Assembly (NCBI GenBank): GCA_947175335.1
Contig: CAMWMF010000005.1
Span: 54,843 to 118,842 of the forward strand
Origin: an uncultured Clostridia bacterium
GTDB taxonomy: Bacteria; Bacillota; Clostridia; Christensenellales; Pumilibacteraceae
Direction: 5' to 3'
Length of the DNA: 64,000 bases
The notes under the pieces were generated by a model. The model was given only the letters and a program-made list of their open reading frames with translations, searched no databases and was not told the origin of the DNA. Shown here one piece after another: positions 9,396 to 18,490 of the stretch (the stretch's first letter is position 1; each line of letters opens with the position of its first letter). The translations under genes and the position numbers were made by a program.

Positions 9396-11591
9396 ATGAG
9401 TGACGAAAGACCTCAAAAAAGCATTATCGACTATTTGTTGCCACTGCTAAACGCAGCCGACAACGGCAAAGAGCATGCGGAAGGCAGCGCGGAAATGCAC
9501 GCCGCCAAACAAATTCGCACGTTTATCGACGAGATTCCCGGCGGGTTCTTGATCTACCGCGTGGGCGAAACCGAACAAATCGTTTACGCCAACAGCGCGT
9601 TAATCGAAATATTCAAGTGCGACGACTTCGCCGACTTTATCAAGCTTACCGGCGGAACGTTCCGCGGCGTTGTGCACCGCGACGACTTTGAGCGCGTGCA
9701 AGCCGAAATAAGCGACCAAATAGCCCACAGCGACAACAAGCTGGACTACGTGGAATACCGCATTGTGCGCAAGGACGGAATAGTGCGCTGGGTGGAGGAC
9801 TACGGCCACTACCTTAAAAGCAGCGCCGGCGACTGCTACTACGTGTTTATAACAGACGCGACCGAAAAGCTTACCCGCCAGATAGCCGACAAAGCTTCGC
9901 TGCTCGGCAGCAAGAGCAAGCGCGAGCTCAGGCTGCAAAACATAATAGAGGAATACGACAAGGAGCGCAAGCTCATTCGCCAAGAGCACTTGCAGCGCTT
10001 GGAGGTTATAGAGGGGCTTAGCGTAAACTATGATTCCATTATCTACGCCGATATCGAAAAGGATATTGCCCTGCCCTACCGCCTTTCAACGCGACTTGTG
10101 CACCAATTCACCAAAAAGCTGGAAGTGCGCGAGCTAAGCTGGTTTTTGGACGACTACGTCAACGTGTGGGTACATCCCGACGACAGGGATTTGGTAAAAC
10201 AGCAAACGTCGGTGGAGTTTATCCAAACCGCGCTTGCCGAAAAGAATACTTATTACATAAACTACCGCTGTATACAAAACAGCGAAACGCAGTACATACA
10301 GCTGCGCATAGTCAACGTCAGCGGCGAGGGCAACAAGCCCAACCAAATAGTAATGGGCTACCGCAATATCGACGAGGAAGTTTTGCAGGAAATGCGCCAA
10401 AAGCAACTGCTGGAAGCGGCGCTGCAAAATGCCAAGATTGCGGACAACGCCAAAACCACCTTCCTGTCCAACATGTCGCACGACATGCGCACGCCGCTTA
10501 ACGCCATATTCGGATATATAAAGCTGGCGCGCAAGGCGGAGCCGGAAGGCAGTCCGGTGTTGAGATACCTTAAAAGAATCGAAACCGCGGGCAACCAAAT
10601 ACTCGACCTCGTGGACAAGGTGTTGGAGCTGTCGTACGCCGAATCGCGCGACGACACCGTGGTGGAAGCGCCGTTCAACCTTAACGACGCGCTCGCCCAG
10701 GAAATCAAGCGCCTTATGCCGCAGGCCGAACAAAAAGGCGTCAAGCTCAATCTTAAAACTAATGCGGTGACAAACCCCAACGTAATCGGCGACAAAGATA
10801 AGCTGATGCAGATTATTTCCAACATAGTCGACAACGGACTCAAATACAACAAGCAAGGCGGCAAGGTCGACGTTATAGTAACGGAAAAGCCCGGGCTGCT
10901 CAACAACATATCCACCTTCACCTTCGACATAAAGGACAACGGCATAGGCATTTCCCAGCAAACGATCAACCGCATATTCGAACCGTTTATCCGCGAAAAC
11001 ACTTCAACCGAGAGCGGTGTGTTCGGTGCGGGACTCGGCCTTACAATATGCAAGCAGCTTGCCGAAACGATGAACGCGACGATCAGCGCAAAAAGCACGC
11101 TGGGCAAAGGCAGCACCTTTACCGTCGCTATCGCGCTTAAACCCGACCTGCACGAAGACGACGAGCAGGCGCAGGAACAGAAAATCGACTTGTCCGGCAA
11201 AAAGATACTTATTGTCGAGGACAACGAAATCAATCTGGAAATCGAAACGGAATTGTTGGAAGACCTCGGCTTTGTGGTAGACAGCGCCGAAAACGGCAAG
11301 ATAGCCGTGGACAAAATCCGCACGGCACGCGAAAACGGACACGAGTACGACTTGGTGCTTATGGACATACAAATGCCCGTTATGGACGGCCGCACCGCCG
11401 CACGCGAAATACGCGCACTCAAAAACAATCCCCTGGCCAACGTACCCATCATCGCGCTGTCGGCAAACGCGTTTGAAAGCGACCGCCGCGCGTCGCTGGA
11501 AGCAGGCATGGATGCGCACATCAACAAACCGCTCGACGTGAACATGCTACTCGAAGCGATAAACGCCGCAATCAGCAAACAGCATAAATAA
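9396..11591 (+). CDS. PAS-domain hybrid sensor histidine kinase/response regulator
   Basis: PAS-like N-terminus, H-box FLSNMSHDMRTPLNAIFGY, DNGIGISQ...GAGLGLTICKQLAE, C-terminal receiver KILIVEDNEINLEIETELLEDLGF..YDLVLMDIQMPVMDG. Confidence 0.95.
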   Translation: MSDERPQKSIIDYLLPLLNAADNGKEHAEGSAEMHAAKQIRTFIDEIPGGFLIYRVGETEQIVYANSALIEIFKCDDFADFIKLTGGTFRGVVHRDDFERVQAEISDQIAHSDNKLDYVEYRIVRKDGIVRWVEDYGHYLKSSAGDCYYVFITDATEKLTRQIADKASLLGSKSKRELRLQNIIEEYDKERKLIRQEHLQRLEVIEGLSVNYDSIIYADIEKDIALPYRLSTRLVHQFTKKLEVRELSWFLDDYVNVWVHPDDRDLVKQQTSVEFIQTALAEKNTYYINYRCIQNSETQYIQLRIVNVSGEGNKPNQIVMGYRNIDEEVLQEMRQKQLLEAALQNAKIADNAKTTFLSNMSHDMRTPLNAIFGYIKLARKAEPEGSPVLRYLKRIETAGNQILDLVDKVLELSYAESRDDTVVEAPFNLNDALAQEIKRLMPQAEQKGVKLNLKTNAVTNPNVIGDKDKLMQIISNIVDNGLKYNKQGGKVDVIVTEKPGLLNNISTFTFDIKDNGIGISQQTINRIFEPFIRENTSTESGVFGAGLGLTICKQLAETMNATISAKSTLGKGSTFTVAIALKPDLHEDDEQAQEQKIDLSGKKILIVEDNEINLEIETELLEDLGFVVDSAENGKIAVDKIRTARENGHEYDLVLMDIQMPVMDGRTAAREIRALKNNPLANVPIIALSANAFESDRRASLEAGMDAHINKPLDVNMLLEAINAAISKQHK

Positions 11592-11634
11592 ATTATTCAT
11601 CACAAAAAATGACGGCATTTACTGCCGTCATTTT
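11591..11634 (+). repeat. 44-bp direct repeat containing a terminator (left copy)
   Basis: aattattcatcacaaaaaatgacggcatttactgccgtcatttt; 43/44 identical to 13014-13057. Confidence 0.85.
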
Positions 11635-11636
11635 TT
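11605..11636. terminator. Intrinsic terminator (copy 1)
   Basis: AAAAAATGACGGCATTTACTGCCGTCATTTTTT after the kinase stop codon. Confidence 0.85.
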
Positions 11637-11736
11637 ATAGTACTAACAAACCGAATCTTTTAAAGTTGCATTTTCAATCAACGCAAAAAAGCATTTTGAA
11701 CATATCCTCACATATTTGGTAACATATACTATATTC

Positions 11737-12654
11737 TTATTCATCAATACTACCCATTTCAACATGTATGTTATACGAGGGATACGGAAGCCCTTTGTAT
11801 TTTAATAGTTCTTTCTGTGTCCTCCTCATAAGTCTCTCCTGTTTTTGTTGCAACTTTCTTTGTAATGCCGCTTGTACTGCGGGTCTTTGTTCGTTCGTCA
11901 GCACTATTGTACCACGCAAATCTCCACTAATAGTATATGTGATATTATTTTCGCTGACATCATCGTAGACATAAGTAGTTATCTCTGCTGAGTGTGGCAA
12001 AGATTCTCGTTCCCGCGAAAACAAATTAGCAATATGATGAACAATTTGCATTACATCATATTCGTCAAGAATTGTATTCTTGTCAGACTTATATGCAGAT
12101 TCTCTCCCATCAAAGTTAAACTTGCTAAAATCAGGTTCCCCATCACTATCCATAAAAACAAGTGAATATATACTGTGAATCATCCAAATAACAGCACCAC
12201 CTATAATAAGTCCTTTACCTAATAATAACTTTTGTGTGAAAATTGATAGCACAACTCCAATCGTTATTAAAACAGGGAAAACGAGAATTACCAAACATTC
12301 GATATTTCGCAATACTTTTGTTGGACTATAATAATTCCCTATTTTTATCCATTGATAATAACCCACAAATGCAACAGCAAACGCACCAATGTATTTTAAT
12401 ATCCAATGATTTTTTCCAAGTGACGTACAAATCGTACTGACTAACACTAAAATGATGCCGAAGAAAATCATCAACGGACTTAATCTTGTTCCGCTTTCAT
12501 CATCATGCATGCCGAAAGAAAAAATACCGGCGACAATAGCAGTAATGCCAATAGTAAGCATTGTATTAATGCCTGATTTGGTCACATAAAATGCCGATAT
12601 AAATACCCCTATCGCACCGGCGAAATTTCTTATTGCAAATTTAAATCTTGCCAT
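11737..12654 (-). CDS. Hypothetical multi-pass membrane protein
   Basis: 305 aa, several hydrophobic helices (MLTIGITAIVAGIFSFG, LMIFFGIILVLVSTI, IGAFAVAFVGYY); no recognised family. Confidence 0.7.
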   Translation of the reverse strand: MARFKFAIRNFAGAIGVFISAFYVTKSGINTMLTIGITAIVAGIFSFGMHDDESGTRLSPLMIFFGIILVLVSTICTSLGKNHWILKYIGAFAVAFVGYYQWIKIGNYYSPTKVLRNIECLVILVFPVLITIGVVLSIFTQKLLLGKGLIIGGAVIWMIHSIYSLVFMDSDGEPDFSKFNFDGRESAYKSDKNTILDEYDVMQIVHHIANLFSRERESLPHSAEITTYVYDDVSENNITYTISGDLRGTIVLTNEQRPAVQAALQRKLQQKQERLMRRTQKELLKYKGLPYPSYNIHVEMGSIDE

Positions 12655-12727
12655 AAAATATTACTCCTTTGTTAATACTCATATAATATTAAATAAAATT
12701 CAATTCACATAACGTTTTGATGTACTC

Positions 12728-12760
12728 AAACAAAAAGTGCGCCAGCCGAAGCCAACGCAC
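12728..12760 (-). terminator. Intrinsic terminator of the ncRNA
   Basis: Minus strand GTGCGTTGGC-TTCG-GCTGGCGCAC followed by TTTTTGTTT. Confidence 0.85.
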
Positions 12761-12931
12761 GAAAAACGCAAACCCCGACTGTCGCCAAACAAATCTATGC
12801 AGTATGGGTAAATTCCGATACACACATAAAGGAATTTGCATTTTTACCAAATTCTAATTGTGTCGTATCGCAAAGTAATTTATTCAATTAAAAATACCCA
12901 CACTCCTATTAGGGCGATAGATTTGTTTGGC
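12728..12931 (-). ncRNA. Structured RNA gene with its own promoter and terminator; rod fold reminiscent of 6S RNA, family unproven
   Basis: 15-bp perfect closing stem (12784-12798 / 12917-12931), nested stems GUGUGGGUA/UACCCAUAC, CGAUACGACACA/UGUGUGUAUCG (one bulge), GAAUUUG/CAAAUUC; predicted start at 12931; terminator hairpin 12737-12760. Confidence 0.75.
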
Positions 12932-12937
12932 ATAATC

Positions 12938-12966
12938 AGTATAGCATATTGTAATTTAAAAATCAA
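12938..12966 (-). promoter_or_regulatory. Sigma-A promoter (extended -10) of the ncRNA
   Basis: TTGATT (12961-12966) - 17 bp - TGC-TATACT (12938-12943); start predicted 7 nt downstream at the first base of the closing stem. Confidence 0.75.
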
Positions 12967-13013
12967 TGCTTTTTCGTAGAATTATCTATATCTATATCTC
13001 ATCAGCTACAAGT

Positions 13014-13057
13014 AATTATTCACCACAAAAAATGACGGCATTTACTGCCGTCATTTT
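13014..13057 (+). repeat. 44-bp direct repeat containing a terminator (right copy)
   Basis: aattattcaccacaaaaaatgacggcatttactgccgtcatttt; one mismatch to 11591-11634. Confidence 0.85.
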
Positions 13058-13069
13058 ATATTGAATTAA

Positions 13070-13720
13070 TTAACTGCCAGTTGCCCGCCGTTTTTTGTTT
13101 TGATTGCCTTCTTCTGACGGAAGCTTCACTTCTTTAACTTTTCCGTTACGCGTTTTTTCCTTAAACTGCGCGTATTTTAAAAGAAACAGTTTTGCGTCGA
13201 TATGAGCCATTTGGCAGAGCGCCTTAAACGCAAGCATAGTTAAATATGCGTCATCCTCGCTTTTATGCAAACGCCCGTCAAAGTCAAGATTAAATTCCTT
13301 TAACATATTTTCCAACGACGCAAATTCTTTTGCGTTTGTTTGGTGTTTATGTATTTTCTTAATATCAAAAAATTCAAAGTCGATAGGCGGCAGCTTGTAA
13401 CGTTTGGTCGCGTAATTCAAATACCCCGCGTCCGTGCTTGTGGTATGCCCTATTACTACGGTATCTTTATCGGCCAACAACGCTCGTATTTCGTCATGCC
13501 GCTCCCTAAACGTAGGCGCGGTATTATATTTTTTCTCGGTAAATGCGAGCAGGTTTTTTATTACGTACGGATTAAACTTTACTTCGGGCGCAACGAGCAG
13601 CGTGTCCCTGCCTGTAACGTTCAGTCTATCGTCGGTCAAAACGTACCCGAATTCACAAATAACTCCTCGCCCCTTTTTGTAACAATCGGCGCACTCTATA
13701 TCGAAAAATAAAAATTTCAT
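13070..13720 (-). CDS. 3'-5' exonuclease, DnaQ/DEDD-like
   Basis: MKFLFFDIECADCYK.., VVIGHTTSTDAGYLNYATKR, HKSEDDAYLTMLAFKAL. Confidence 0.8.
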   Translation of the reverse strand: MKFLFFDIECADCYKKGRGVICEFGYVLTDDRLNVTGRDTLLVAPEVKFNPYVIKNLLAFTEKKYNTAPTFRERHDEIRALLADKDTVVIGHTTSTDAGYLNYATKRYKLPPIDFEFFDIKKIHKHQTNAKEFASLENMLKEFNLDFDGRLHKSEDDAYLTMLAFKALCQMAHIDAKLFLLKYAQFKEKTRNGKVKEVKLPSEEGNQNKKRRATGS

Positions 13721-13754
13721 TGTATTTCCTCAGTAACAGCGCATACGTTAGCAC

Positions 13755-14564
13755 TCAGTTGCCCGAGCTGTCGTAACGGCGTATGCCTATCGTCCAAACG
13801 GTTAAGCCTATCGTCATAAGCGCCACGGCGGCAATCGAGCTCCACAACACCGACCACCACGCGTTGGCGCCGGTAATCAAGCATTCTATCGGGTAGTACA
13901 GCATAAGCCCGAACGGCACGACGTAAAACATAATCGACATGAACGCCTTGCCCATGTATTTCAGCGGATACTTGGCGTAGCCGCTCAGGTTGTAAACGGT
14001 GTTGAGTATTATGCCCGACGTCTTTAACCAAAACGCCAGCGACGCGAATATAAGCTTAATTCCGGTAAAACCGAATATGCCGAAAAATCCGCAAAGTATC
14101 AGCACCGTAACGCTGCTAAACGACCAGGCTATGCCCGATATGGGCGCGAATATGCACATTATAACTATGCCTACGACAAACTCCCCTATGCCGTCCCACT
14201 TAAAGGTTTTTGCGACAAACTGGTACAGCGGGTTGAGCGGCCTTGTCAAATAAATATCCAGCTCGCCGCGCCGTATCGCCCAGTACGCCAATATCCACAA
14301 TTCGTCGGTGAATATGTGGTCTATCGCCTTGGGCACCAAAATGAACCCAAAAAGAAACGCCAGCGCGTTGAACGACCAAATGCCGATTTGCGGCACCGAC
14401 CCGACAATCAGGTACACGGTGGCCAGCGATATGACCTCGGTCACGGCAAAGCTTATCATCATAATAAACGAATCGGCTTTATACGACAATCCGCTCCGCA
14501 AGCTCATCGACACGTATTTGGGATATAGTTTTAATTCTTTCAGCATATTAACCCCCAAACACAA
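13755..14564 (-). CDS. ABC-2 family transporter permease
   Basis: Hydrophobic; overlaps a second permease and is followed upstream by an ABC ATPase. Confidence 0.8.
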   Translation of the reverse strand: MCLGVNMLKELKLYPKYVSMSLRSGLSYKADSFIMMISFAVTEVISLATVYLIVGSVPQIGIWSFNALAFLFGFILVPKAIDHIFTDELWILAYWAIRRGELDIYLTRPLNPLYQFVAKTFKWDGIGEFVVGIVIMCIFAPISGIAWSFSSVTVLILCGFFGIFGFTGIKLIFASLAFWLKTSGIILNTVYNLSGYAKYPLKYMGKAFMSIMFYVVPFGLMLYYPIECLITGANAWWSVLWSSIAAVALMTIGLTVWTIGIRRYDSSGN

Positions 14565-15366
14565 CCACGTGTTTTACCGACGACTTGTACGCAAAGTGAT
14601 TAATCACGTTAAGCCCGACAATCCACGCTATGGATATTGCAAAGGCTATAAGCATTTCCGTCCATCCGACCTGTCCCAAAAATATGCGGACGGGAAGGCT
14701 GACCAGCGTGGGGAACGGCGTGTACGTAAGCGCGGTCTGCGCCCATGCGGGAAACAACGAGATAGGTACTACTCCGCCCGACAAAAAGCTTATTACTATT
14801 TGGCTCATGCTCGCCACGCCGAACATAGCCTGCGTGCGGAATGCTAGCTGTCCGAACAAAAATCCGAATGCGTCAAACATAAGCGCAGACAAAAAGCACG
14901 CGGGCAAGAACAGCAGAATATTGTACCACTGTATGCCGCCTAATCCAAAGCCAAACACAACTATAAGCGTGCCCGCCGTCAATACAGGTACGCCTATAAG
15001 GAGTATACGCGCCAAAAAATCGCCTACCGCCGAAAAGCCGAGCTGCACACGGTAATTTATCGGCTTCATCAGTCGCATACCTATAAGTCCCCAGCGCACG
15101 TCGTCCGTAATACTTCCCATTGTGTCGGTGTAAATGACTTCGCCCACCACGGCGGAAAGTATAACGTACATAAGCATTTGCGGAAAGGCATAACCCGCAA
15201 TCATGCTTTGCGGCGAGAACGAATATATAGCCCACCACACAAGCCCCATAAGCACGGCGCTCACAAGTGCGCCGATAAACCACAATAGCAGCATGCCGCG
15301 GTACGCCAGCACCGTCTGGAAGCCCGACCGCATAAATATCAAATATTTTTTCAGCCGTCTACGCAT
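14548..15366 (-). CDS. ABC-2 family transporter permease
   Basis: Six-TM-like hydrophobic protein in an operon with 15351-16397. Confidence 0.8.
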   Translation of the reverse strand: MRRRLKKYLIFMRSGFQTVLAYRGMLLLWFIGALVSAVLMGLVWWAIYSFSPQSMIAGYAFPQMLMYVILSAVVGEVIYTDTMGSITDDVRWGLIGMRLMKPINYRVQLGFSAVGDFLARILLIGVPVLTAGTLIVVFGFGLGGIQWYNILLFLPACFLSALMFDAFGFLFGQLAFRTQAMFGVASMSQIVISFLSGGVVPISLFPAWAQTALTYTPFPTLVSLPVRIFLGQVGWTEMLIAFAISIAWIVGLNVINHFAYKSSVKHVVVFGG

Positions 15367-16397
15367 ACGCCCTCTCCGTTTGTACCGGCGTTATTTGCGC
15401 GGTCTTTTTCATAAATCTTTTCAACGACCTGCTCGATGCCCGTTTCGGAAATCTTTACGTCGGCAACCTCGCAGTGCGCGAACATATAGTTCAAAAGCTC
15501 GCCGGTGGACAGCTTGGTGCCGTCGATGGTAAAGGTGACGGAATGCCCGCCGTCCTCCGCCGCGTATTTGATTACAGCTTCGCCGAATTGCTTTTGCACG
15601 CTTTCGCCGTCGATAGGCGCTTTGGAAGTGACCTTAACGTCGCGCGTGTCGCCGAACATATGCTTAACCTCATCCAGCGACCCGTCAAACAAAACCTTGC
15701 CCGCGTCCAAAATAATTACGCGCTCGCACAGCAGCTCGATATCGCTCATTGCGTGCGTGGTGAGTATAAGCGTGGTATGGTATTCCTTTTTCAGCTTGTT
15801 TATGGCGTCCACAAGGTTGCGCTTGACAAGCACGTCCAGTCCGATTGTGGGCTCGTCCAAAAACAGCGTTTTCGGATTGTGCAGCATTGCGGCGGCAAGG
15901 TCGGCGCGCATGCGCTGGCCGAGCGACAGCGTGCGCACGGGCGCGTCCATAAACGACTTCATATCCAAAAGCTCGATAAGCTCGTTAAGCCTTTTTTTGT
16001 ACTCGTCGTCGGGCACGTCGTATATGTACCGTAAAAGGTCGTACGTTTCGGTAAGCGGCAGGTCGTACCACAGCTGAGTCTTTTGCCCGAACACGACGCC
16101 TATCGTTTTGAGTACGGCGTTGCGCTCCTTGGACTTGTACGGATGCTTTCCGTCGATAAGTATTTCCCCGCCCGTCGGCGTGAGTATGCCGCTCATCATC
16201 TTTATGGTGGTGGACTTGCCCGCGCCGTTCGCACCGATATACCCCACCGACTCGCCGTCGCGCACGGTAAACGACACGCCGTCCACAGCCTTGACCACCG
16301 TGTACTTGCGCGAAAACAGCGACTTGAACATACCCCATACGCCTTTGCCGCGCACGGGTTTTTTAAAGTACTTTTGGACGTTTTTCAGTTCTATCAT
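15351..16397 (-). CDS. ABC transporter ATP-binding protein
   Basis: GYIGANGAGKSTTIKMMSG, LSLGQRMRADLAAAMLHNPKTLFLDEPTIGLD. Confidence 0.95.
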   Translation of the reverse strand: MIELKNVQKYFKKPVRGKGVWGMFKSLFSRKYTVVKAVDGVSFTVRDGESVGYIGANGAGKSTTIKMMSGILTPTGGEILIDGKHPYKSKERNAVLKTIGVVFGQKTQLWYDLPLTETYDLLRYIYDVPDDEYKKRLNELIELLDMKSFMDAPVRTLSLGQRMRADLAAAMLHNPKTLFLDEPTIGLDVLVKRNLVDAINKLKKEYHTTLILTTHAMSDIELLCERVIILDAGKVLFDGSLDEVKHMFGDTRDVKVTSKAPIDGESVQKQFGEAVIKYAAEDGGHSVTFTIDGTKLSTGELLNYMFAHCEVADVKISETGIEQVVEKIYEKDRANNAGTNGEGVCVDG

Positions 16398-16428
16398 AGT
16401 TGCCTCTTTTTAAAACAAAAGTATCCGA

Positions 16429-17349
16429 CTACATTTTTGTACTGCGTTTTTTGTTGAGAACGTTTATCAATACAAACGCGGCAATCAATACGACAACGGC
16501 GCAAGCGACAACGAGGTACATTGCCCAAGCCTTTACGTCGCTGCCGAAAAAGCTAAGCTTTACGTCAAAGCCGTTAAGTAATCCGTCAACCGCAGCTTGG
16601 GGCGCGCCGTCCGCCGTCATAAGCTCCGCGTATCCGCTCATAAAGTGGGTGCGCAAAAGTCCCGTGCAGTACGTACCCGGTAAGCACATAATGGTGTCGG
16701 CCATACCCTTGGAAAACTGCGATATCGGATAGTACGCGCCGCATATAAATCCGTACACCGACGACACTATTGTGGACACAGCGCTGATCGCGCCCTGCGA
16801 TTTAAGGAAGTAGCACACTACCGACGAAAACGCAGTACCGAACAACGACGCCAAAAACACGTCCAGTATAACCGACAGCGTTTCGCCCGCCGTCATAGCC
16901 CAGCCCATGCCTGCGATATAGCAGAACCCCGCAATCATAGCTATGTAGCATATGGCGAGCGTGACGATAGCAGTTGCAAAGTAGTAGCCGAGCACAAGCA
17001 CATGCCCCTTGACGGGCGTGACCGTTATGTCGGCGCGCGTGCCGTTCACCCTGTCGGCTACCATGCTCATGTTTGCGACGAACGCGACGGTAATACAGCA
17101 CACCGCCAGCACGGACGACACCTCGTACGACGCGACCAAGCCGTTGATAGTTTTGGGCGCAAGCGTTATGCCTTGAAGCATGCCGTCGAATGACTGCAAA
17201 AACACGCGGTGCAAAAACAGCGCGTATAGCGTCATTATTATGAGCGGTGAAACCAGCGCGCCGATAAGCATGCCCTTGTCCTTAAAGAACAACCGTATAT
17301 TCCGCGCGGTAAACGCCGCTATTTGTTTAATATCTTGTTTGACAGTCAT
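16429..17349 (-). CDS. ABC-2 type transporter permease
   Basis: Hydrophobic; MTVKQDIKQIAAFTARNIRLFFKDKGMLIGALVSPLIIM; next to an ABC ATPase. Confidence 0.85.
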   Translation of the reverse strand: MTVKQDIKQIAAFTARNIRLFFKDKGMLIGALVSPLIIMTLYALFLHRVFLQSFDGMLQGITLAPKTINGLVASYEVSSVLAVCCITVAFVANMSMVADRVNGTRADITVTPVKGHVLVLGYYFATAIVTLAICYIAMIAGFCYIAGMGWAMTAGETLSVILDVFLASLFGTAFSSVVCYFLKSQGAISAVSTIVSSVYGFICGAYYPISQFSKGMADTIMCLPGTYCTGLLRTHFMSGYAELMTADGAPQAAVDGLLNGFDVKLSFFGSDVKAWAMYLVVACAVVVLIAAFVLINVLNKKRSTKM

Positions 17350-17352
17350 AGT

Positions 17353-18273
17353 CTAATCTCCTGCCTTTAAGCCCGTTGCCGCAAGAAACACGTCATCCAT
17401 CTTGCCCTTGCTCACCTCGTAATCGGTGAACAGCTTAGGATACGACTTTATAAGCTCGGTGGCTTCCGCCGTGTCCTTTACCTCTATGCGGTAACCTCCC
17501 GCTATTTTTTGTAACGGCCTGCCCAGTGCCTGCAAGTCGTTTTCGCTCTTGTCGTAGATGGAAATAAAGTCGCCGGTATACTCGTTTTTAAGCTCGACGG
17601 GCGTGCCCTTGGCAACAACCTTGCCCGCGTTGAGTATTACCACGTAATCGGCGTCCGCAGCTTCCTCCATGTAATGCGTGGTCAAAAACACAGTCATATC
17701 GCCGCTGCTGCGCAACCGTTCTATAACGTTCCACACAGTCTTGCGCGTTTGCGGATCGAGTCCCGTCGTCGGCTCGTCGAGTATGAGTATTTTGGGCTTA
17801 TGTATAAGCGCACGCGCAATGTCGCACCGCCGCCGCTGTCCGCCCGACAGCTTGCCCACGGCGCGCTTTTCCAGCTCTTTCAGCCCGAGCATTTCGTCAA
17901 GCTCGTTGTACCGCTTTTCGAACTCGGCGCCGAATATGCCGTACAGCGCGGCGCGGCTTTTAAGATTGGTCTTTACGTTAAGCACCTTGTCGAGCGCGGA
18001 CGACTGAAACACCACGCCGATATCGCGCTTGATAGCCGTTATGTCCTTATCTATATCGCAGCCGTCCACGGTAACCGAACCGCCGTCCCGCCCAAGCTGA
18101 CCGCAGATTATGGAAATGGTGGTGGACTTGCCCGCGCCGTTCACGCCCAAAAAGGCGAACAGCTCGCCACGGCGCACCTCAAACGAAATATCGCTAACTG
18201 CGGTGAGCTCGCCGAATTTTTTTACAAGTCCTTTTATTTCGATTATCGCGTCGTTAGTGTTTGCGTTTGTCAT
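17353..18273 (-). CDS. ABC transporter ATP-binding protein
   Basis: FLGVNGAGKSTTISIICGQL, LSGGQRRRCDIARALIHKPKILILDEPTTGLD; start chosen at MTNANTND. Confidence 0.95.
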   Translation of the reverse strand: MTNANTNDAIIEIKGLVKKFGELTAVSDISFEVRRGELFAFLGVNGAGKSTTISIICGQLGRDGGSVTVDGCDIDKDITAIKRDIGVVFQSSALDKVLNVKTNLKSRAALYGIFGAEFEKRYNELDEMLGLKELEKRAVGKLSGGQRRRCDIARALIHKPKILILDEPTTGLDPQTRKTVWNVIERLRSSGDMTVFLTTHYMEEAADADYVVILNAGKVVAKGTPVELKNEYTGDFISIYDKSENDLQALGRPLQKIAGGYRIEVKDTAEATELIKSYPKLFTDYEVSKGKMDDVFLAATGLKAGD

Positions 18274-18490
18274 AATACTCCTCCGCCGTTTTAGCGCCCA
18301 AAACAATTTTAGGCCGTTGGCGATACACGTACCAACAGTGTAGCACACTCCGCCCGAAAAATCAATAATTTAACGTTGCCGATACAAAGTCAAAAACAAG
18401 CACAAAAAAAGCAGTACGGCTTGATATAAAAACCGTACTGCTTGCAAAACGGGTAGAGCTTACTCTAAACTATTATTATGCATTAAAATA

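Noticed and set aside
10358-11578. 406-aa minus-strand ORF opposite the hybrid histidine kinase (also 10134-10961)
   Set aside because: Ser/Leu/Ile-rich shadow of the kinase frame.
12784-12931. Interpreting the 15-bp inverted repeat as MITE terminal repeats
   Set aside because: Promoter, predicted start, nested stems and intrinsic terminator align precisely with an RNA gene; a MITE is kept only as an alternative to be tested by copy number.
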